Assembly (NCBI GenBank): GCA_036394575.1
Contig: DASWEY010000034.1
Coordinates: 7,817 to 71,816, forward strand
Length of the DNA stretch: 64,000 bases
DNA from: UKL13-2 sp036394575
Lineage (GTDB): Bacteria; Pseudomonadota; Gammaproteobacteria; Burkholderiales; Usitatibacteraceae
Reading direction: 5' to 3'
Every line of letters begins with the position of its first letter. The stretch's first letter is position 1. Shown here piece by piece: positions 8,280 through 17,305 of this stretch. The position numbers were made by a program, and so were the translations under genes. Under the pieces are notes generated by a model. That model had not been told where the DNA came from, made no database searches, and saw only the letters and a program-made list of their open reading frames with translations.

Positions 8280-9518
8280 ATGCAGCCATTCCTGGTTTCG
8301 GCGACGCCGGCCACGAACGAAGTCTTCGATATGACAATCGCCGCACCCCAACATCTGCTTCCCTCATCTGGCGCTCACTTCGGCCATCCCCTGCGTCGCC
8401 TCTGGTCCCTCGACCCCGCCGTCCGCTTTCTTAATCACGGCTCCTTCGGCGCCACGCCGCATCATGTGCTCGCCGCGCAATCGCATTGGCGCGAGGCGCT
8501 GGAGCGCGAGCCGGTGCGCTTCATGGTGGACGAACTGCCGGCGGCGCTGCGCGCGGCGCGCGCGCGCCTGGCGGGTTTTGTCGGTGCTGCGCCGGCCAAT
8601 CTGGCTTTTGTGGAGAACGCCACGGCGGGTGCCAATGCGGTGCTGCGTTCGCTTCGCTGGCAGAAGGGCGATCGCATCGTCATCGCCAACCACGCCTATC
8701 CCGCGCTGAAAAATGCGGCGCGTTTTTTTGCCGAAAAGCATGATCTCAAGATGGTCGAGGCGCGTGTACCCTGGCCGCTGCCGCATGCGCAGGCGTTGGT
8801 CGATGCTTATGCCGAGGCCGTCGAGGGCGGGGCGAGGCTGGCGATCGTCGATCACATTTTTTCGCCGCTGGCGGTGGTGACGCCCACTGAGGAAGCCGTG
8901 CGCCTGTGTCGCGCGCGCGGTGTGCCGGTGCTGGTGGACGGCGCGCATGCGCCGGGCTTGTTGCCGCTTTCATTGGATGCGCTGGGTGCGATGGGTGCCG
9001 ATTGGTATGTCGGCAATTGCCACAAATGGCTGTGCGCCCCCAAAGGCTGCGGCTTTATTTTTGCCACCGAGGAAGGACGGCGTGAGTTGCACCCGGCGGT
9101 GATCTCCAATTATTTCGGCGAAGGCTTTGAAAGAGAATTCGCCTGGACCGGCACCGGCGATCCGAGTGCGCGGCTGTCGGTGAGTGCTGCGCTGGAGTTT
9201 ATTGAGGCGCTGGGGGTTGAACGTTACCGCGATCATTTGCGCGATCAGGCGCGCGCGGCGGCTGCGCTCATCGCCGATGCCTGGGGTGTTGCGCCAGGCG
9301 CACCGCCGGCAATGTTCGCCAGCATGGTGACCCTGCCGCTGCCGGTGGATGAGCCGGCCACGCCGGCGTCGGCCGCGTACTGGCGCCTGAAGTTGCTGCG
9401 CGAGCACGGTATTGAGGTGCACATCATCGCGATCGACGGCCGATTGTGGGTGCGGATTTCGGCGCAGGTTTATAACGAGTTGTCGGATTACGCAGCGCTG
9501 GCGCGGGTATTTGCCTGA
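8280..9518 (+). CDS. class V PLP-dependent aminotransferase (isopenicillin-N-epimerase-like)
   Basis: 412 residues. Fold type I PLP enzyme: FLNHGSFGATP near the N-terminus, cofactor Asp/His in LVDGAHAPG, and the Schiff-base lysine in GNCHKWL (Lys249). The closest general pattern is the isopenicillin N epimerase / hercynylcysteine lyase-like branch of class V. The substrate cannot be told. ATG 8280 lies 7 bases after the preceding stop; an in-frame ATG at 8331 is the alternative start and would remove a poorly conserved leader. Confidence 0.8.
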   Translation: MQPFLVSATPATNEVFDMTIAAPQHLLPSSGAHFGHPLRRLWSLDPAVRFLNHGSFGATPHHVLAAQSHWREALEREPVRFMVDELPAALRAARARLAGFVGAAPANLAFVENATAGANAVLRSLRWQKGDRIVIANHAYPALKNAARFFAEKHDLKMVEARVPWPLPHAQALVDAYAEAVEGGARLAIVDHIFSPLAVVTPTEEAVRLCRARGVPVLVDGAHAPGLLPLSLDALGAMGADWYVGNCHKWLCAPKGCGFIFATEEGRRELHPAVISNYFGEGFEREFAWTGTGDPSARLSVSAALEFIEALGVERYRDHLRDQARAAAALIADAWGVAPGAPPAMFASMVTLPLPVDEPATPASAAYWRLKLLREHGIEVHIIAIDGRLWVRISAQVYNELSDYAALARVFA

Positions 9519-9568
9519 GGAGCCCGGTGTTGGCGCGACGACTCTCCGCTTCGGGTGTTCGCGGATTG

Positions 9569-9641
9569 AAAACGCAGAGCGCCTATTGGCGCGGCTTTCC
9601 AGCCAAAAATGCCTCAAACACCGCACCAATGCTGGAGTTTA
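9569..9641. repeat. dispersed palindromic repeat, copy A
   Basis: Intergenic element with a left arm like AACGCAGAGCGCCTATTGGC, core GCCAAAAATGCCTCAAACAC, and right arm CCGCACCAATGCTGGAGTTT. The same core and arms recur at 35887, 40897, 43206 and 45687. In this copy the left arm is degenerate and the right arm is of the 'CCAATGCTGGAGTTT' type. Confidence 0.7.
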
Positions 9642-9699
9642 ATTTTTTATTTTCCAGGTGCAGCCGGACGCGAGATGAGCGAAAGCTATAATCCCGTCT

Positions 9700-10731
9700 A
9701 TGGAAAAAATTACGATCACACGCCCGGACGACTGGCATTTGCATGTGCGCGATGGCGATGCGCTGAAAGCCGTGCTGCCCGATACCGTGCGCCAGTTTGC
9801 CCGCGCCATCATCATGCCCAATCTGAAGCCGCCGGTGCGCAGCGTCGATGATGCGCGCGCCTATCGCGAGCGCATCATCGCGGCCATACCGGCCGGCGCC
9901 GCCTTCGAGCCCTTGATGACGCTGTATCTCACCGACAACACCGCGCCCGACGAGATCAGGCGCGCCAGGGATAGCGGTTTCATCAAGGCGGTGAAGTATT
10001 ACCCGGCGGGCGCCACCACCAATTCCGATTCCGGCGTCACCGATTTGCGCAAATGCGATGCGGTATTCGAGGCGATGCAGGCCGTCGGCCTGCCGCTGCT
10101 GCTGCACGGCGAGGTGACGGACAGCCATATCGATATTTTCGATCGCGAAAAAATCTTTGTCGAAAAACACCTGATTCCGCTCACATTGCGTTTCCCGAAG
10201 TTGCGCATGGTGCTCGAGCACATCACCACGGCCAACGCGGTCAAGTTTGTGCTCGCCGCCAACGACAATGTCGCCGCGACCATCACCGCCCATCATCTGC
10301 TGTTCAATCGCAGCGATATTTTCAAGGGCGGCATTCGTCCGCATTACTACTGCCTGCCGGTGTTGAAGCGCGAGGAACACCGCTTGGCGCTGCTCAAGGC
10401 GGCGACCGGCGGCAACGCCAAATTCTTTCTCGGCACCGATAGCGCCCCGCATGCGCGCAACACCAAGGAAGCAAGCTGCGGCTGTGCCGGTTGCTACACC
10501 GCGCTGCATGCCATGGCGTTGTATGCGGAGGCCTTCGAGAGTGTCGATGCGCTGGACAAGCTCGAAGGCTTCGCCAGTTTTCATGGCGCGGATTTCTACG
10601 GCCTGCCCCGCAATACCGGCAAGCTGACCTTGCAGCGCTCGGCCTGGAAAATTCCCGAGGAGATCGCCTTCCCGGTATCGAATGTCGTGCCCCTGCGTGC
10701 CGGGGAAACCCTGCACTGGCGTCTGGCCTGA
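9700..10731 (+). CDS. pyrC: dihydroorotase
   Basis: 343 residues, the normal length for class II PyrC. Metal ligands His13 and His15 lie in DDWHLHVRDG; the bridging carboxylated lysine is in AVKYYPAGATTNS; further histidines are in LLLHGEV and ITAHHLL; and a catalytic Asp is in GTDSAPHA. It catalyses ring closure of carbamoyl-aspartate to dihydroorotate in pyrimidine synthesis. It stands alone with no other pyr genes nearby. Confidence 0.95.
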   Translation: MEKITITRPDDWHLHVRDGDALKAVLPDTVRQFARAIIMPNLKPPVRSVDDARAYRERIIAAIPAGAAFEPLMTLYLTDNTAPDEIRRARDSGFIKAVKYYPAGATTNSDSGVTDLRKCDAVFEAMQAVGLPLLLHGEVTDSHIDIFDREKIFVEKHLIPLTLRFPKLRMVLEHITTANAVKFVLAANDNVAATITAHHLLFNRSDIFKGGIRPHYYCLPVLKREEHRLALLKAATGGNAKFFLGTDSAPHARNTKEASCGCAGCYTALHAMALYAEAFESVDALDKLEGFASFHGADFYGLPRNTGKLTLQRSAWKIPEEIAFPVSNVVPLRAGETLHWRLA

Positions 10732-10786
10732 GGCGTGTTTCTGCTTGGGGTGGCGCGGCGTCTGTGGCGGTTGCAGCCTGAAAACC

Positions 10787-11644
10787 ATGCGTGAAACCAT
10801 GCCCGGCGCGGCAATATCGGCGGCCCTGTCCTGGCCGGAAGCGCAGCCGCGCTTTGCCTCGCCATGCTTCGATGCGATTCGCGCACGGCTGGATGAACTG
10901 GGATCGGCCGCCTGGCCGACTGTGGACGAACTCAATCGCCTGGCCGCACGGCATGGTCTTGGCAACCATGCAGGCCTGCCCATCCAGTTCATCGCGCCGC
11001 GCGGCGATGAATCAACCGCGATGCACTACGAAACCCGCATTGCGCAAACCGGCTGCGTCGCCACACGCGAGATCTGGCACGATCTGTTCAATGCGCTGCA
11101 ATGGCTGAGTTTTCCAAAATCGAAGGCGACGATTTCCGCTGCGCATGCCCGCCTGTTGGCCGCGCGCAGCGAGCGGGAATCGAAGGCGCGCTCGGTGCCG
11201 CGCGATGTGTTGACCCTGTTCGACGAGGGCGGCCTGGTCATCTGCTCCGCCGATGCTGCCCTGCTCGATCTGGTACGGACATTCAAATGGCGCACGTTGT
11301 TTGTGGAACGGCGTGCCGACGCGCTGGCGAATATGCGCTTCTATCTTGCCGGTCATTCGGTGCTTGAAAAAATGCTGGCCCCGTTCATCGGTATCACCGC
11401 CAAGGCAATGCTGGTTGAAGTCGAGCCGGATTTTGTTCAGTCGACCGCAGAGGCGCAGCTTGTACAAGCCGACGCCCTCGCCGCACAGTGGCTGCAGGAT
11501 GAAACCAATCTGCGCTCGACGCGCAATCTGCACCCGGTGCCGATCCTCGGCATACCGGGATGGGATGCCCGCAATGAAGCGCCGGCGTTTTACGATGACC
11601 GCCACTATTTCCGCGCCGGCTATACGCGCGATGAAAAGCGATAA
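10787..11644 (+). CDS. DUF3025 family protein
   Basis: 285 residues from ATG 10787; a longer frame overlapping pyrC is not needed. The region WPTVDELNRLA...LPIQFI and the following REIWHDLFNALQWLSFPKSK block are characteristic of DUF3025, a family of unknown function common in betaproteobacteria. No signal peptide or membrane span is seen. It is immediately upstream of rnpB. Confidence 0.75.
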   Translation: MRETMPGAAISAALSWPEAQPRFASPCFDAIRARLDELGSAAWPTVDELNRLAARHGLGNHAGLPIQFIAPRGDESTAMHYETRIAQTGCVATREIWHDLFNALQWLSFPKSKATISAAHARLLAARSERESKARSVPRDVLTLFDEGGLVICSADAALLDLVRTFKWRTLFVERRADALANMRFYLAGHSVLEKMLAPFIGITAKAMLVEVEPDFVQSTAEAQLVQADALAAQWLQDETNLRSTRNLHPVPILGIPGWDARNEAPAFYDDRHYFRAGYTRDEKR

Positions 11645-11697
11645 AAGTCATCGGCACATTGCCGACCATCACGGGGCGCTGCCCGATGATGCGCGCA

Positions 11698-11706
11698 TGC
11701 GATAAT
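11698..11706 (+). promoter_or_regulatory. extended -10 promoter for rnpB
   Basis: TGCGATAAT at 11698-11706 is a TGn extended -10 element placed 7 bases before the predicted 5' end of RNase P RNA. No good -35 box lies at 17 +/- 1 bases, which fits an extended -10 promoter. Confidence 0.55.
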
Positions 11707-11712
11707 CGGGCC

Positions 11713-12030
11713 GGAAGCACGCCAGACGGTCGCTGTGCACGCGTTGCATAGAGGAAAGTCCGGACTCCATAGAGCAGGGTAGTGGGTAACCCCCATCCAC
11801 CGCGAGGTGAGGATCAGAGCTACAGAGACGAGTCGCGCATCGGTCGCAAGGCCGTTGCGCGGGTGAAACGAGCAATCTCTACCCGGAGCAATACCAAATA
11901 GGCAGGCAGTGATGCGGCTCGCAGAGCCTGCGGGTAGGTAGCTTGAGGCGCGCGGTAACGCGCGTCCCAGAGGAATGACCGTCATAGCACGCAAGTGCCG
12001 TAACAGAATCCGGCTTATCGGTGTGCTTCC
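11713..12030 (+). ncRNA. rnpB: RNase P RNA (class A)
   Basis: About 318 nt. The ends pair perfectly (GGAAGCAC at 11713-11720 with GTGCTTCC at 12023-12030, helix P1). The conserved core is present: GAGGAAAGTCCGGACTCC near 11752 (CR-I), GGGTGAAACG and GCAATCTCTACCCGGAG in the middle, the AGAGGAATGACCGTC segment, and ACAGAATCCGGCTTA near the 3' end. It is the catalytic RNA that removes tRNA 5' leaders. Its transcript probably ends at the hairpin at 12193-12216. Confidence 0.95.
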
Positions 12031-12192
12031 CCAGATTTTTGTCATTTTGCCTTTTTGAGGCTCGCGCCTTCTTTTCTAGAAGTTACTTTAAGTGTTTAGG
12101 CTATGTGGCTAATTACCAACAAGGTTTTCCACAGGCTAATGAGCTTTAGGAATATGCGCTAAGTCCCTGACGCAAAACAAAAAAAACAAAAA

Positions 12193-12216
12193 ACCCGCTT
12201 GACTGCGGGTTTTTTG
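12193..12216 (+). terminator. intrinsic terminator downstream of rnpB
   Basis: Stem ACCCGC (12193-12198) / GCGGGT (12205-12210) with a 6-base loop TTGACT, followed by a run of T. It is preceded by an A-rich tract. The loop doubles as the -35 box of the mraZ promoter. Confidence 0.8.
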
Positions 12217-12227
12217 TTGCCTATAGT
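12199..12227 (+). promoter_or_regulatory. sigma70 promoter of the dcw cluster (PmraZ)
   Basis: TTGACT (12199-12204), 17-base spacer, TATAGT (12222-12227). Both boxes are close to consensus and the spacing is ideal; transcription would start around 12234. The -35 lies in the loop of the rnpB terminator hairpin and the T-run forms part of the spacer. Confidence 0.75.
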
Positions 12228-12234
12228 GTCCACA

Positions 12235-12250
12235 AGTGGTGAAAAGTGGG
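12235..12250 (+). promoter_or_regulatory. putative MraZ operator
   Basis: AGTGGTGAAAAGTGGG contains two TGG-type repeats about 10 bases apart, matching the known MraZ-binding arrangement of TGGG-like repeats upstream of mraZ. It sits at the predicted transcription start, so binding would repress the cluster. The identification is by analogy with E. coli. Confidence 0.6.
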
Positions 12251-12295
12251 TTTTTTGATAAACCTAAGGTTTTTCCCTGTTCGGGAGGAGATTTC

Positions 12296-12739
12296 GTGTT
12301 TCAAGGGGCATCACAAATCAGTCTGGATGCGAAGGGTCGCTTGGGCGTCCCGGTCAAGCATCGTGATCCGCTGTCCGCAGGCAATGCGGGCAAGCTGGTG
12401 CTGACGGCACATCCCGAGGGATGCCTGCTGATGTATCCCCTGCAAGCCTGGGAGCCGATCCGCGACAAGGTGATGACCTTTCCCAGTCTTGATCGCACCG
12501 CCAGCCTGTGGAAGCGCCTGCTGATCGGTTTTGCCGAAGAGGTCATGCTTGACAGCGCCGGCCGCATTCTGGTGTCGCCCGAACTCCGCGGCTACGCCGG
12601 CATCGAAAAACAAATCATGCTGGTCGGGCAAGGCAGCCATTTCGAAGTGTGGAACGCAAGCGCCTGGAACGAGCAGCTGAAGGCCCTGACTTCGGGCGCG
12701 GCGGGCCTGCCGCCGGGCACTGAAAACTTCTCTCTTTGA
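12296..12739 (+). CDS. mraZ: transcriptional regulator MraZ
   Basis: 147 residues from GTG 12296, which follows a strong ribosome-binding site GGGAGGAG (12283-12290). Two SpoVT/AbrB-like domains are seen, each with the DxxGR signature (LDAKGRLGVP near the start, LDSAGRILVSPELR near residue 80). MraZ is a ring-forming DNA-binding autoregulator of the division/cell-wall cluster. An upstream in-frame start (12236) overlaps the promoter and operator and is rejected. Confidence 0.95.
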   Translation: MFQGASQISLDAKGRLGVPVKHRDPLSAGNAGKLVLTAHPEGCLLMYPLQAWEPIRDKVMTFPSLDRTASLWKRLLIGFAEEVMLDSAGRILVSPELRGYAGIEKQIMLVGQGSHFEVWNASAWNEQLKALTSGAAGLPPGTENFSL

Positions 12740-12748
12740 CCGCGGCTC

Positions 12749-13702
12749 GTGAATGAATTCAATCCTTCGCCGGCACACATCACCGTCCTGCTCCGCGAAG
12801 CGGTCGATGCGCTGGCAATCAAGCCCGACGGCATTTATGTCGATTGCACCTTCGGGCGCGGTGGGCACAGCCGCGAGATCCTGGCGCGTCTGGGGCCTGC
12901 GGGAAAACTTATCGCCATCGATCGCGATGTCGCCGCGATCGAGGCAAACCGGATAGACGACAAGCGATTCAGCCTGGTACATGCGGCGATGAGTGACATC
13001 GCGGCAGTGCTGGAACAGCAACAGGCAGGCGCAGTGGACGGGGTGTTGGCGGATTTGGGGGTGTCATCACCGCAGCTGGATGATGGCGAACGGGGTTTCA
13101 GTTTCCGTTTCGATGCGCCGCTGGACATGCGCATGGATCAAACGCGGGGCGAAACCGTTGCCGATTGGCTGGGTCGCGCCGAAGAGCGCGAAATTGGGGA
13201 GGTCATCTGGCGCTATGGTGAAGAACGGTTTGCTAAGACCATTGCAAGGAAGATTGTTGCGGCAAGGAGCACCGGACGTATTCGGACCACGCGCGAGCTT
13301 GCCCAGCTCGTGGCTGAAACCGTCCGCACGCGCGAGCCGGGCCAGCACCCCGCAACCCGCACGTTTCAAGCTTTTCGGATTTTCATCAATCAAGAGCTTG
13401 AAGAGATAGAAAAGGTTTTGCCGCGGGCCGTGACCTGCCTGCGGACAGGAGGAAGATTGGTCATTATCAGTTTCCACTCGCTGGAAGACCGCATCGTGAA
13501 GCGCTTCATGCAGGCCGCTTCCCGGGCGGACCGTCTGCCCTCGAATTTCCCGATTCGTGCCGGCGAGATCGACGAAGCCACGCTGACCCTGGTCGGACGC
13601 GCGGTGAAAGCCGGCGAGGCCGAGGTCTCCGCCAACCCGCGCGCGCGCAGTGCGGTGATGCGCGTGGCCGAACGCACCGCGCTGCATGCGAGGGCCGCAT
13701 GA
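12749..13702 (+). CDS. rsmH: 16S rRNA (cytosine-1402 N4) methyltransferase RsmH (MraW)
   Basis: 317 residues with GTG start. The SAM-binding motif is VDCTFGRGGHS near residue 31, with LADLGVSSPQLDD and RTFQAFRIFIN as family signatures. RsmH methylates N4 of C1402, the same nucleotide that RsmI (7033-7902) methylates on the ribose, so both modifiers of that base are in this window. Its stop overlaps the ftsL start. Confidence 0.95.
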   Translation: MNEFNPSPAHITVLLREAVDALAIKPDGIYVDCTFGRGGHSREILARLGPAGKLIAIDRDVAAIEANRIDDKRFSLVHAAMSDIAAVLEQQQAGAVDGVLADLGVSSPQLDDGERGFSFRFDAPLDMRMDQTRGETVADWLGRAEEREIGEVIWRYGEERFAKTIARKIVAARSTGRIRTTRELAQLVAETVRTREPGQHPATRTFQAFRIFINQELEEIEKVLPRAVTCLRTGGRLVIISFHSLEDRIVKRFMQAASRADRLPSNFPIRAGEIDEATLTLVGRAVKAGEAEVSANPRARSAVMRVAERTALHARAA

Positions 13703-14016
13703 CGCGCCTCAACATGATCCTGCTGATCGCGCTCGTCGGCTGTGCGCTGTCGGTGGTGACCTCGCAGCACAAGGCGCGCAAGCTGTTCATGGAGCAGCAG
13801 TCGCTGCAGGACGGCGAGCGCAAGCTCGACCAGGAATGGCGCGAGCTGCTGATCGAAAGTCAGACCCTGGGCACCGGCAAATTCATCGAACAAAAAGCCA
13901 CGCGCGACCTGGGCATGACCGTTCCGGACGCGAAGAAGACTGTGATCCTGATGCTTGATGCCGCGCCCGCGGCCATGGCCGACCCGAAAACGGGCGATTG
14001 GGGGGCCGCCAAATGA
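13699..14016 (+). CDS. ftsL: cell division protein FtsL
   Basis: 105 residues: short N-terminus, one membrane span (about residues 4-22), then a periplasmic helix likely to form a coiled coil. FtsL joins FtsB and FtsQ in the trimer that activates FtsWI. ATG 13699 overlaps the rsmH stop (ATGA), and its own stop overlaps ftsI. Confidence 0.9.
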   Translation: MTRLNMILLIALVGCALSVVTSQHKARKLFMEQQSLQDGERKLDQEWRELLIESQTLGTGKFIEQKATRDLGMTVPDAKKTVILMLDAAPAAMADPKTGDWGAAK

Positions 14017-15755
14017 ATTTCTCCTCCAAACGCATCGCTTCGCCGGAGTTGCGCCTCAAGCTGGAAGGCTGGCGCTCGCGGGTGGTGCTGATCGGCTGTC
14101 TCGGCGTGTTCGCGATCCTGCTCGGCCGTTCGTTTTATTTGCAGGGGCTGAACAACGATTTCCTGCAGGCCAAGGGCGAGGCGCGCTTTGTCCGCGTGGT
14201 CGACATGCCGGCTTCGCGCGGTGCGGTGATGGACCGCAACGGCAAGGCGCTGGCGATTTCCACCCCGGTCGAATCGATCTGGGCAGCGCCCGCCGATATG
14301 GAGGCCCTGGACAATGCGCAACTCAACAAGCTTGCGTCCGTGCTGGCAATGGACAGGAAGCAGCTCGCCGACAAGCTCGGCGAAAAGGAAAAAAATTTCG
14401 TGTGGGTCAAGCGCCAGCTTTCGCCTGACCAGGCGGCACGGGTGATGGCCCTGAAAATTCCCAGGCTGTTTCAGCAACGCGAATTCCGCCGTTATTACCC
14501 GGCCGGCGATGTCACGGCGCATGTGATCGGTTTCACCAGTCTCGAAGATCAGGGGCAGGAAGGCATCGAGCTGGCACAGCAGTCCTTGCTGGCGGGCTTC
14601 CCCGGCCAGCGGCGCGTGATCAAGGACCGCAAGGGACGCATCGTCGAGGACGTCGAAAGCCTGAAAGTGCCGCGCGAAGGCAGGCCGCTGAGCCTGTCGA
14701 TCGACGAGCGCCTGCAATACATTGCCCATCGCGAGCTGAAGGCGGCGGTCGAAGCCAACAAGGCCAAGGGCGGGGCACTGGTGATGCTCGATGCGCACAC
14801 CGGCGAAGTGTTGGCCCTGGTCAACCAGCCGGATTTCAACCCCAACAACCGCGCCAATTTCCAGCCCAGGCAGATGCGCAACCGCAGCGTCACCGACACC
14901 TTCGAGCCCGGTTCCACCTTCAAGCCGTTCGCGGTCGCGGCCGGCCTCGAGGCCGGCATCATCAAGCCCGATACCGTGATCCAGACCGGCAACGGCCTGA
15001 CCATGGCCGGCTACACGATTACCGATACCCACCCGGCACCGCAACTGAGCGTGGCGGAAATCATCCAGCATTCCTCGAACATCGGCACCGCCAAGATTGC
15101 ATTGCAGCTGCCGGCGGAGCAGTTGTGGAATTTCTATAACGAACTCGGCTTCGGTCTGGTGCCCAAGACCGGCTTCCCCGGCGAGGCCTCGGGCCGACTG
15201 CGTCCGGCCAGGGCCTGGCGACCGGTTGAGCAGGCGACCATGTCCTACGGTTACGGCGTGTCGGTCAGCGCCTTGCAGCTGGCGCGTGCCTACACCATTT
15301 TCACCAACGACGGCGTGCTGCTGCCGGCGACTTTCATGAAGCGCGACGGCGAAGTGATCGGCAAGCAGATCATCTCCGCCAAAACCGCGCGCGCGCTATC
15401 GCAAATGCTCGAGACCGTTACACAGGCCGGCGGCACGGCGGTCAAGGGCCATGTGCCCGGCTACCGCGTGGCCGGAAAAACCGGCTCGGCCTGGAAGATC
15501 GTCAACGGCCAGTATGCGGAGAATCTCTATCTCTCGTCCTTTGTCGGTTATGGCCCGGTGTCGAATCCACGATACATCGTGGCGGTCACCATCGACGAGC
15601 CCTCCGCGGGCAAGGTCTACGGCGGCGATGTATCCGCGCCGGTGTTCTCGAATGTGATGTCGCAGGCGCTGCGCCTTGCCGGTGTGCCGCCCGATGCGCA
15701 GATCAAGGAAGCGGCCGCGCCCGCCGTACTTGCCGCTGCGAAGGACCGCGGCTGA
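14013..15755 (+). CDS. ftsI: division-specific transpeptidase FtsI (PBP3)
   Basis: 580 residues from ATG 14013, which overlaps the ftsL stop (ATGA). One membrane anchor (about 22-42), a PBP dimerisation domain, then the transpeptidase domain with SxxK at Ser301 (GSTFKP), SxN at 354-356 and KTG at 489-491. It cross-links septal peptidoglycan in complex with FtsW. All catalytic motifs are intact. Confidence 0.95.
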   Translation: MNFSSKRIASPELRLKLEGWRSRVVLIGCLGVFAILLGRSFYLQGLNNDFLQAKGEARFVRVVDMPASRGAVMDRNGKALAISTPVESIWAAPADMEALDNAQLNKLASVLAMDRKQLADKLGEKEKNFVWVKRQLSPDQAARVMALKIPRLFQQREFRRYYPAGDVTAHVIGFTSLEDQGQEGIELAQQSLLAGFPGQRRVIKDRKGRIVEDVESLKVPREGRPLSLSIDERLQYIAHRELKAAVEANKAKGGALVMLDAHTGEVLALVNQPDFNPNNRANFQPRQMRNRSVTDTFEPGSTFKPFAVAAGLEAGIIKPDTVIQTGNGLTMAGYTITDTHPAPQLSVAEIIQHSSNIGTAKIALQLPAEQLWNFYNELGFGLVPKTGFPGEASGRLRPARAWRPVEQATMSYGYGVSVSALQLARAYTIFTNDGVLLPATFMKRDGEVIGKQIISAKTARALSQMLETVTQAGGTAVKGHVPGYRVAGKTGSAWKIVNGQYAENLYLSSFVGYGPVSNPRYIVAVTIDEPSAGKVYGGDVSAPVFSNVMSQALRLAGVPPDAQIKEAAAPAVLAAAKDRG

Positions 15756-17305
15756 TGAGCAGCGTGATGAATTCAATCTCCCCGGACATGTTGCCGATTT
15801 CCTCACCCGACGCCCTGGTTCGCGCGCTGGTCACCCTGCCTGCGCAAATCAGCGAAGTCACCGCCAGCAGTCGCGAGGCGCGCCGCGGTTCGATGTTCCT
15901 CGCCTATCCGGGCGCGACCCGCGATGGCCGCGATTTTATCGCCGATGCCATCGCCCGCGGCGCCTCCGCCATCTTGTATGAGGCGAACAGTTTTGCATGG
16001 AATGCCGGCTGGAAAGTGCCGCATATCGCGGTCGACAACCTGAAAGCGCATGCCAGCCTGATCGCGGGTCATGTCTACCGGCACCCGTCCGACGCGCTAT
16101 GGATGGTCGGCGTGACTGGCACCAATGGCAAGACCTCGGTGTCGCAATGGGTGGCGCAGGCGCTCGGCATCGCCGGCCGCAACGCAGTGGTGCTGGGCAC
16201 CATCGGCAACGGTTTCATCGGCAGGCTGGTCGTTTCGGGCAACACGACGCCCGATGCGGTCGATCTGCAGCGCCTGCTGCGTGAATACGTCAATGCCGGC
16301 GCCAATGCTTGCGCGATGGAAGTGTCGAGCCACGGCCTCGACCAGGGGCGCGTCGCCGACATCAAATACGACGTCGCAGTGTTCACCAACCTGACTCGCG
16401 ACCACCTCGACTATCACGGCACCATGGAGGCCTATGGCGAGGCCAAGTCGAAATTGTTCACGGCGCGCGGCCTGAAGACAGCGGTGATCAATGTCGATGA
16501 CCACTTCGGGCGCACCCTGGCGGACCGCGCCGAACAGCGCGGCATCGCGGTCACGCGCTTCGCCTGCAACGGCGGCAGCAAGTTCGCCAATCTGTTCGCG
16601 ACCGACCTTTCCGTCACGGCGGGCGGCCTGTCGTTCACGGTACGCTGCGCGCCTGGCAACTCCGGCGAAGCGCGAGTGGAAAGCGCCATCCTCGGCGCCT
16701 TCAATATTTCCAATCTGATGGCGGTGATCGCGGTACTGCACGCCAGCGGCATTGCCCTCGACAGGGCTGCCGCGATTGCCGGACAGCTCACGCCGGTGCC
16801 CGGGCGCATGCAGACAGTGGATGGCGGCGGCGGGCGCGGCAGCGCTAGCAACAAACCCCTGGTGGTGGTCGACTATGCGCATACGCCCGACGCGCTGGAA
16901 AAGGCGCTATCCACGGTGGCCGCGATCGTCCCCGATCGCGGGCGGCTGATTTCGGTATTCGGCTGCGGCGGCGACCGCGACCGCGGCAAGCGCCCGCAGA
17001 TGGGCGCCATTTCGGCCAGATATGCCGACATGAGCATCGTGACCTCGGACAATCCGCGCACCGAGGAGCCGCGCAAGATCATTGCCGATATCGAACCGGG
17101 GCTGTCCGGTTCCGTCTATCGCGTCGTCGAGGACCGCCAACAGGCGATTTACGAAGCCCTCAACGAGGCGCGCGCCAACGATATCGTGGTGATCGCCGGC
17201 AAGGGACACGAGGATTACCAGATCATCGGCGAGACCAAACTGCATTTCAGCGATGTCGAAGTGGCACGCGAAGCGCTGGCGGAATGGCGGGGGCGCGCAT
17301 CGTGA
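15755..17305 (+). CDS. murE: UDP-MurNAc-tripeptide ligase MurE
   Basis: 516 residues. ATP-binding loop GVTGTNGKTS near residues 119-128. The diaminopimelate-recognition motif DNPR (TSDNPRTEEPR) is present, indicating meso-A2pm rather than lysine is added. Start ATG 15755 shares a base with the ftsI stop (TGATG). Confidence 0.95.
   Translation: MSSVMNSISPDMLPISSPDALVRALVTLPAQISEVTASSREARRGSMFLAYPGATRDGRDFIADAIARGASAILYEANSFAWNAGWKVPHIAVDNLKAHASLIAGHVYRHPSDALWMVGVTGTNGKTSVSQWVAQALGIAGRNAVVLGTIGNGFIGRLVVSGNTTPDAVDLQRLLREYVNAGANACAMEVSSHGLDQGRVADIKYDVAVFTNLTRDHLDYHGTMEAYGEAKSKLFTARGLKTAVINVDDHFGRTLADRAEQRGIAVTRFACNGGSKFANLFATDLSVTAGGLSFTVRCAPGNSGEARVESAILGAFNISNLMAVIAVLHASGIALDRAAAIAGQLTPVPGRMQTVDGGGGRGSASNKPLVVVDYAHTPDALEKALSTVAAIVPDRGRLISVFGCGGDRDRGKRPQMGAISARYADMSIVTSDNPRTEEPRKIIADIEPGLSGSVYRVVEDRQQAIYEALNEARANDIVVIAGKGHEDYQIIGETKLHFSDVEVAREALAEWRGRAS

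Noticed and set aside
12031..12190. chromosomal origin or DnaA boxes in the AT-rich rnpB-mraZ spacer
   Set aside because: A single TTTTCCACAG-like stretch is present (near 12124) but no cluster of DnaA boxes and no dnaA/dnaN genes.
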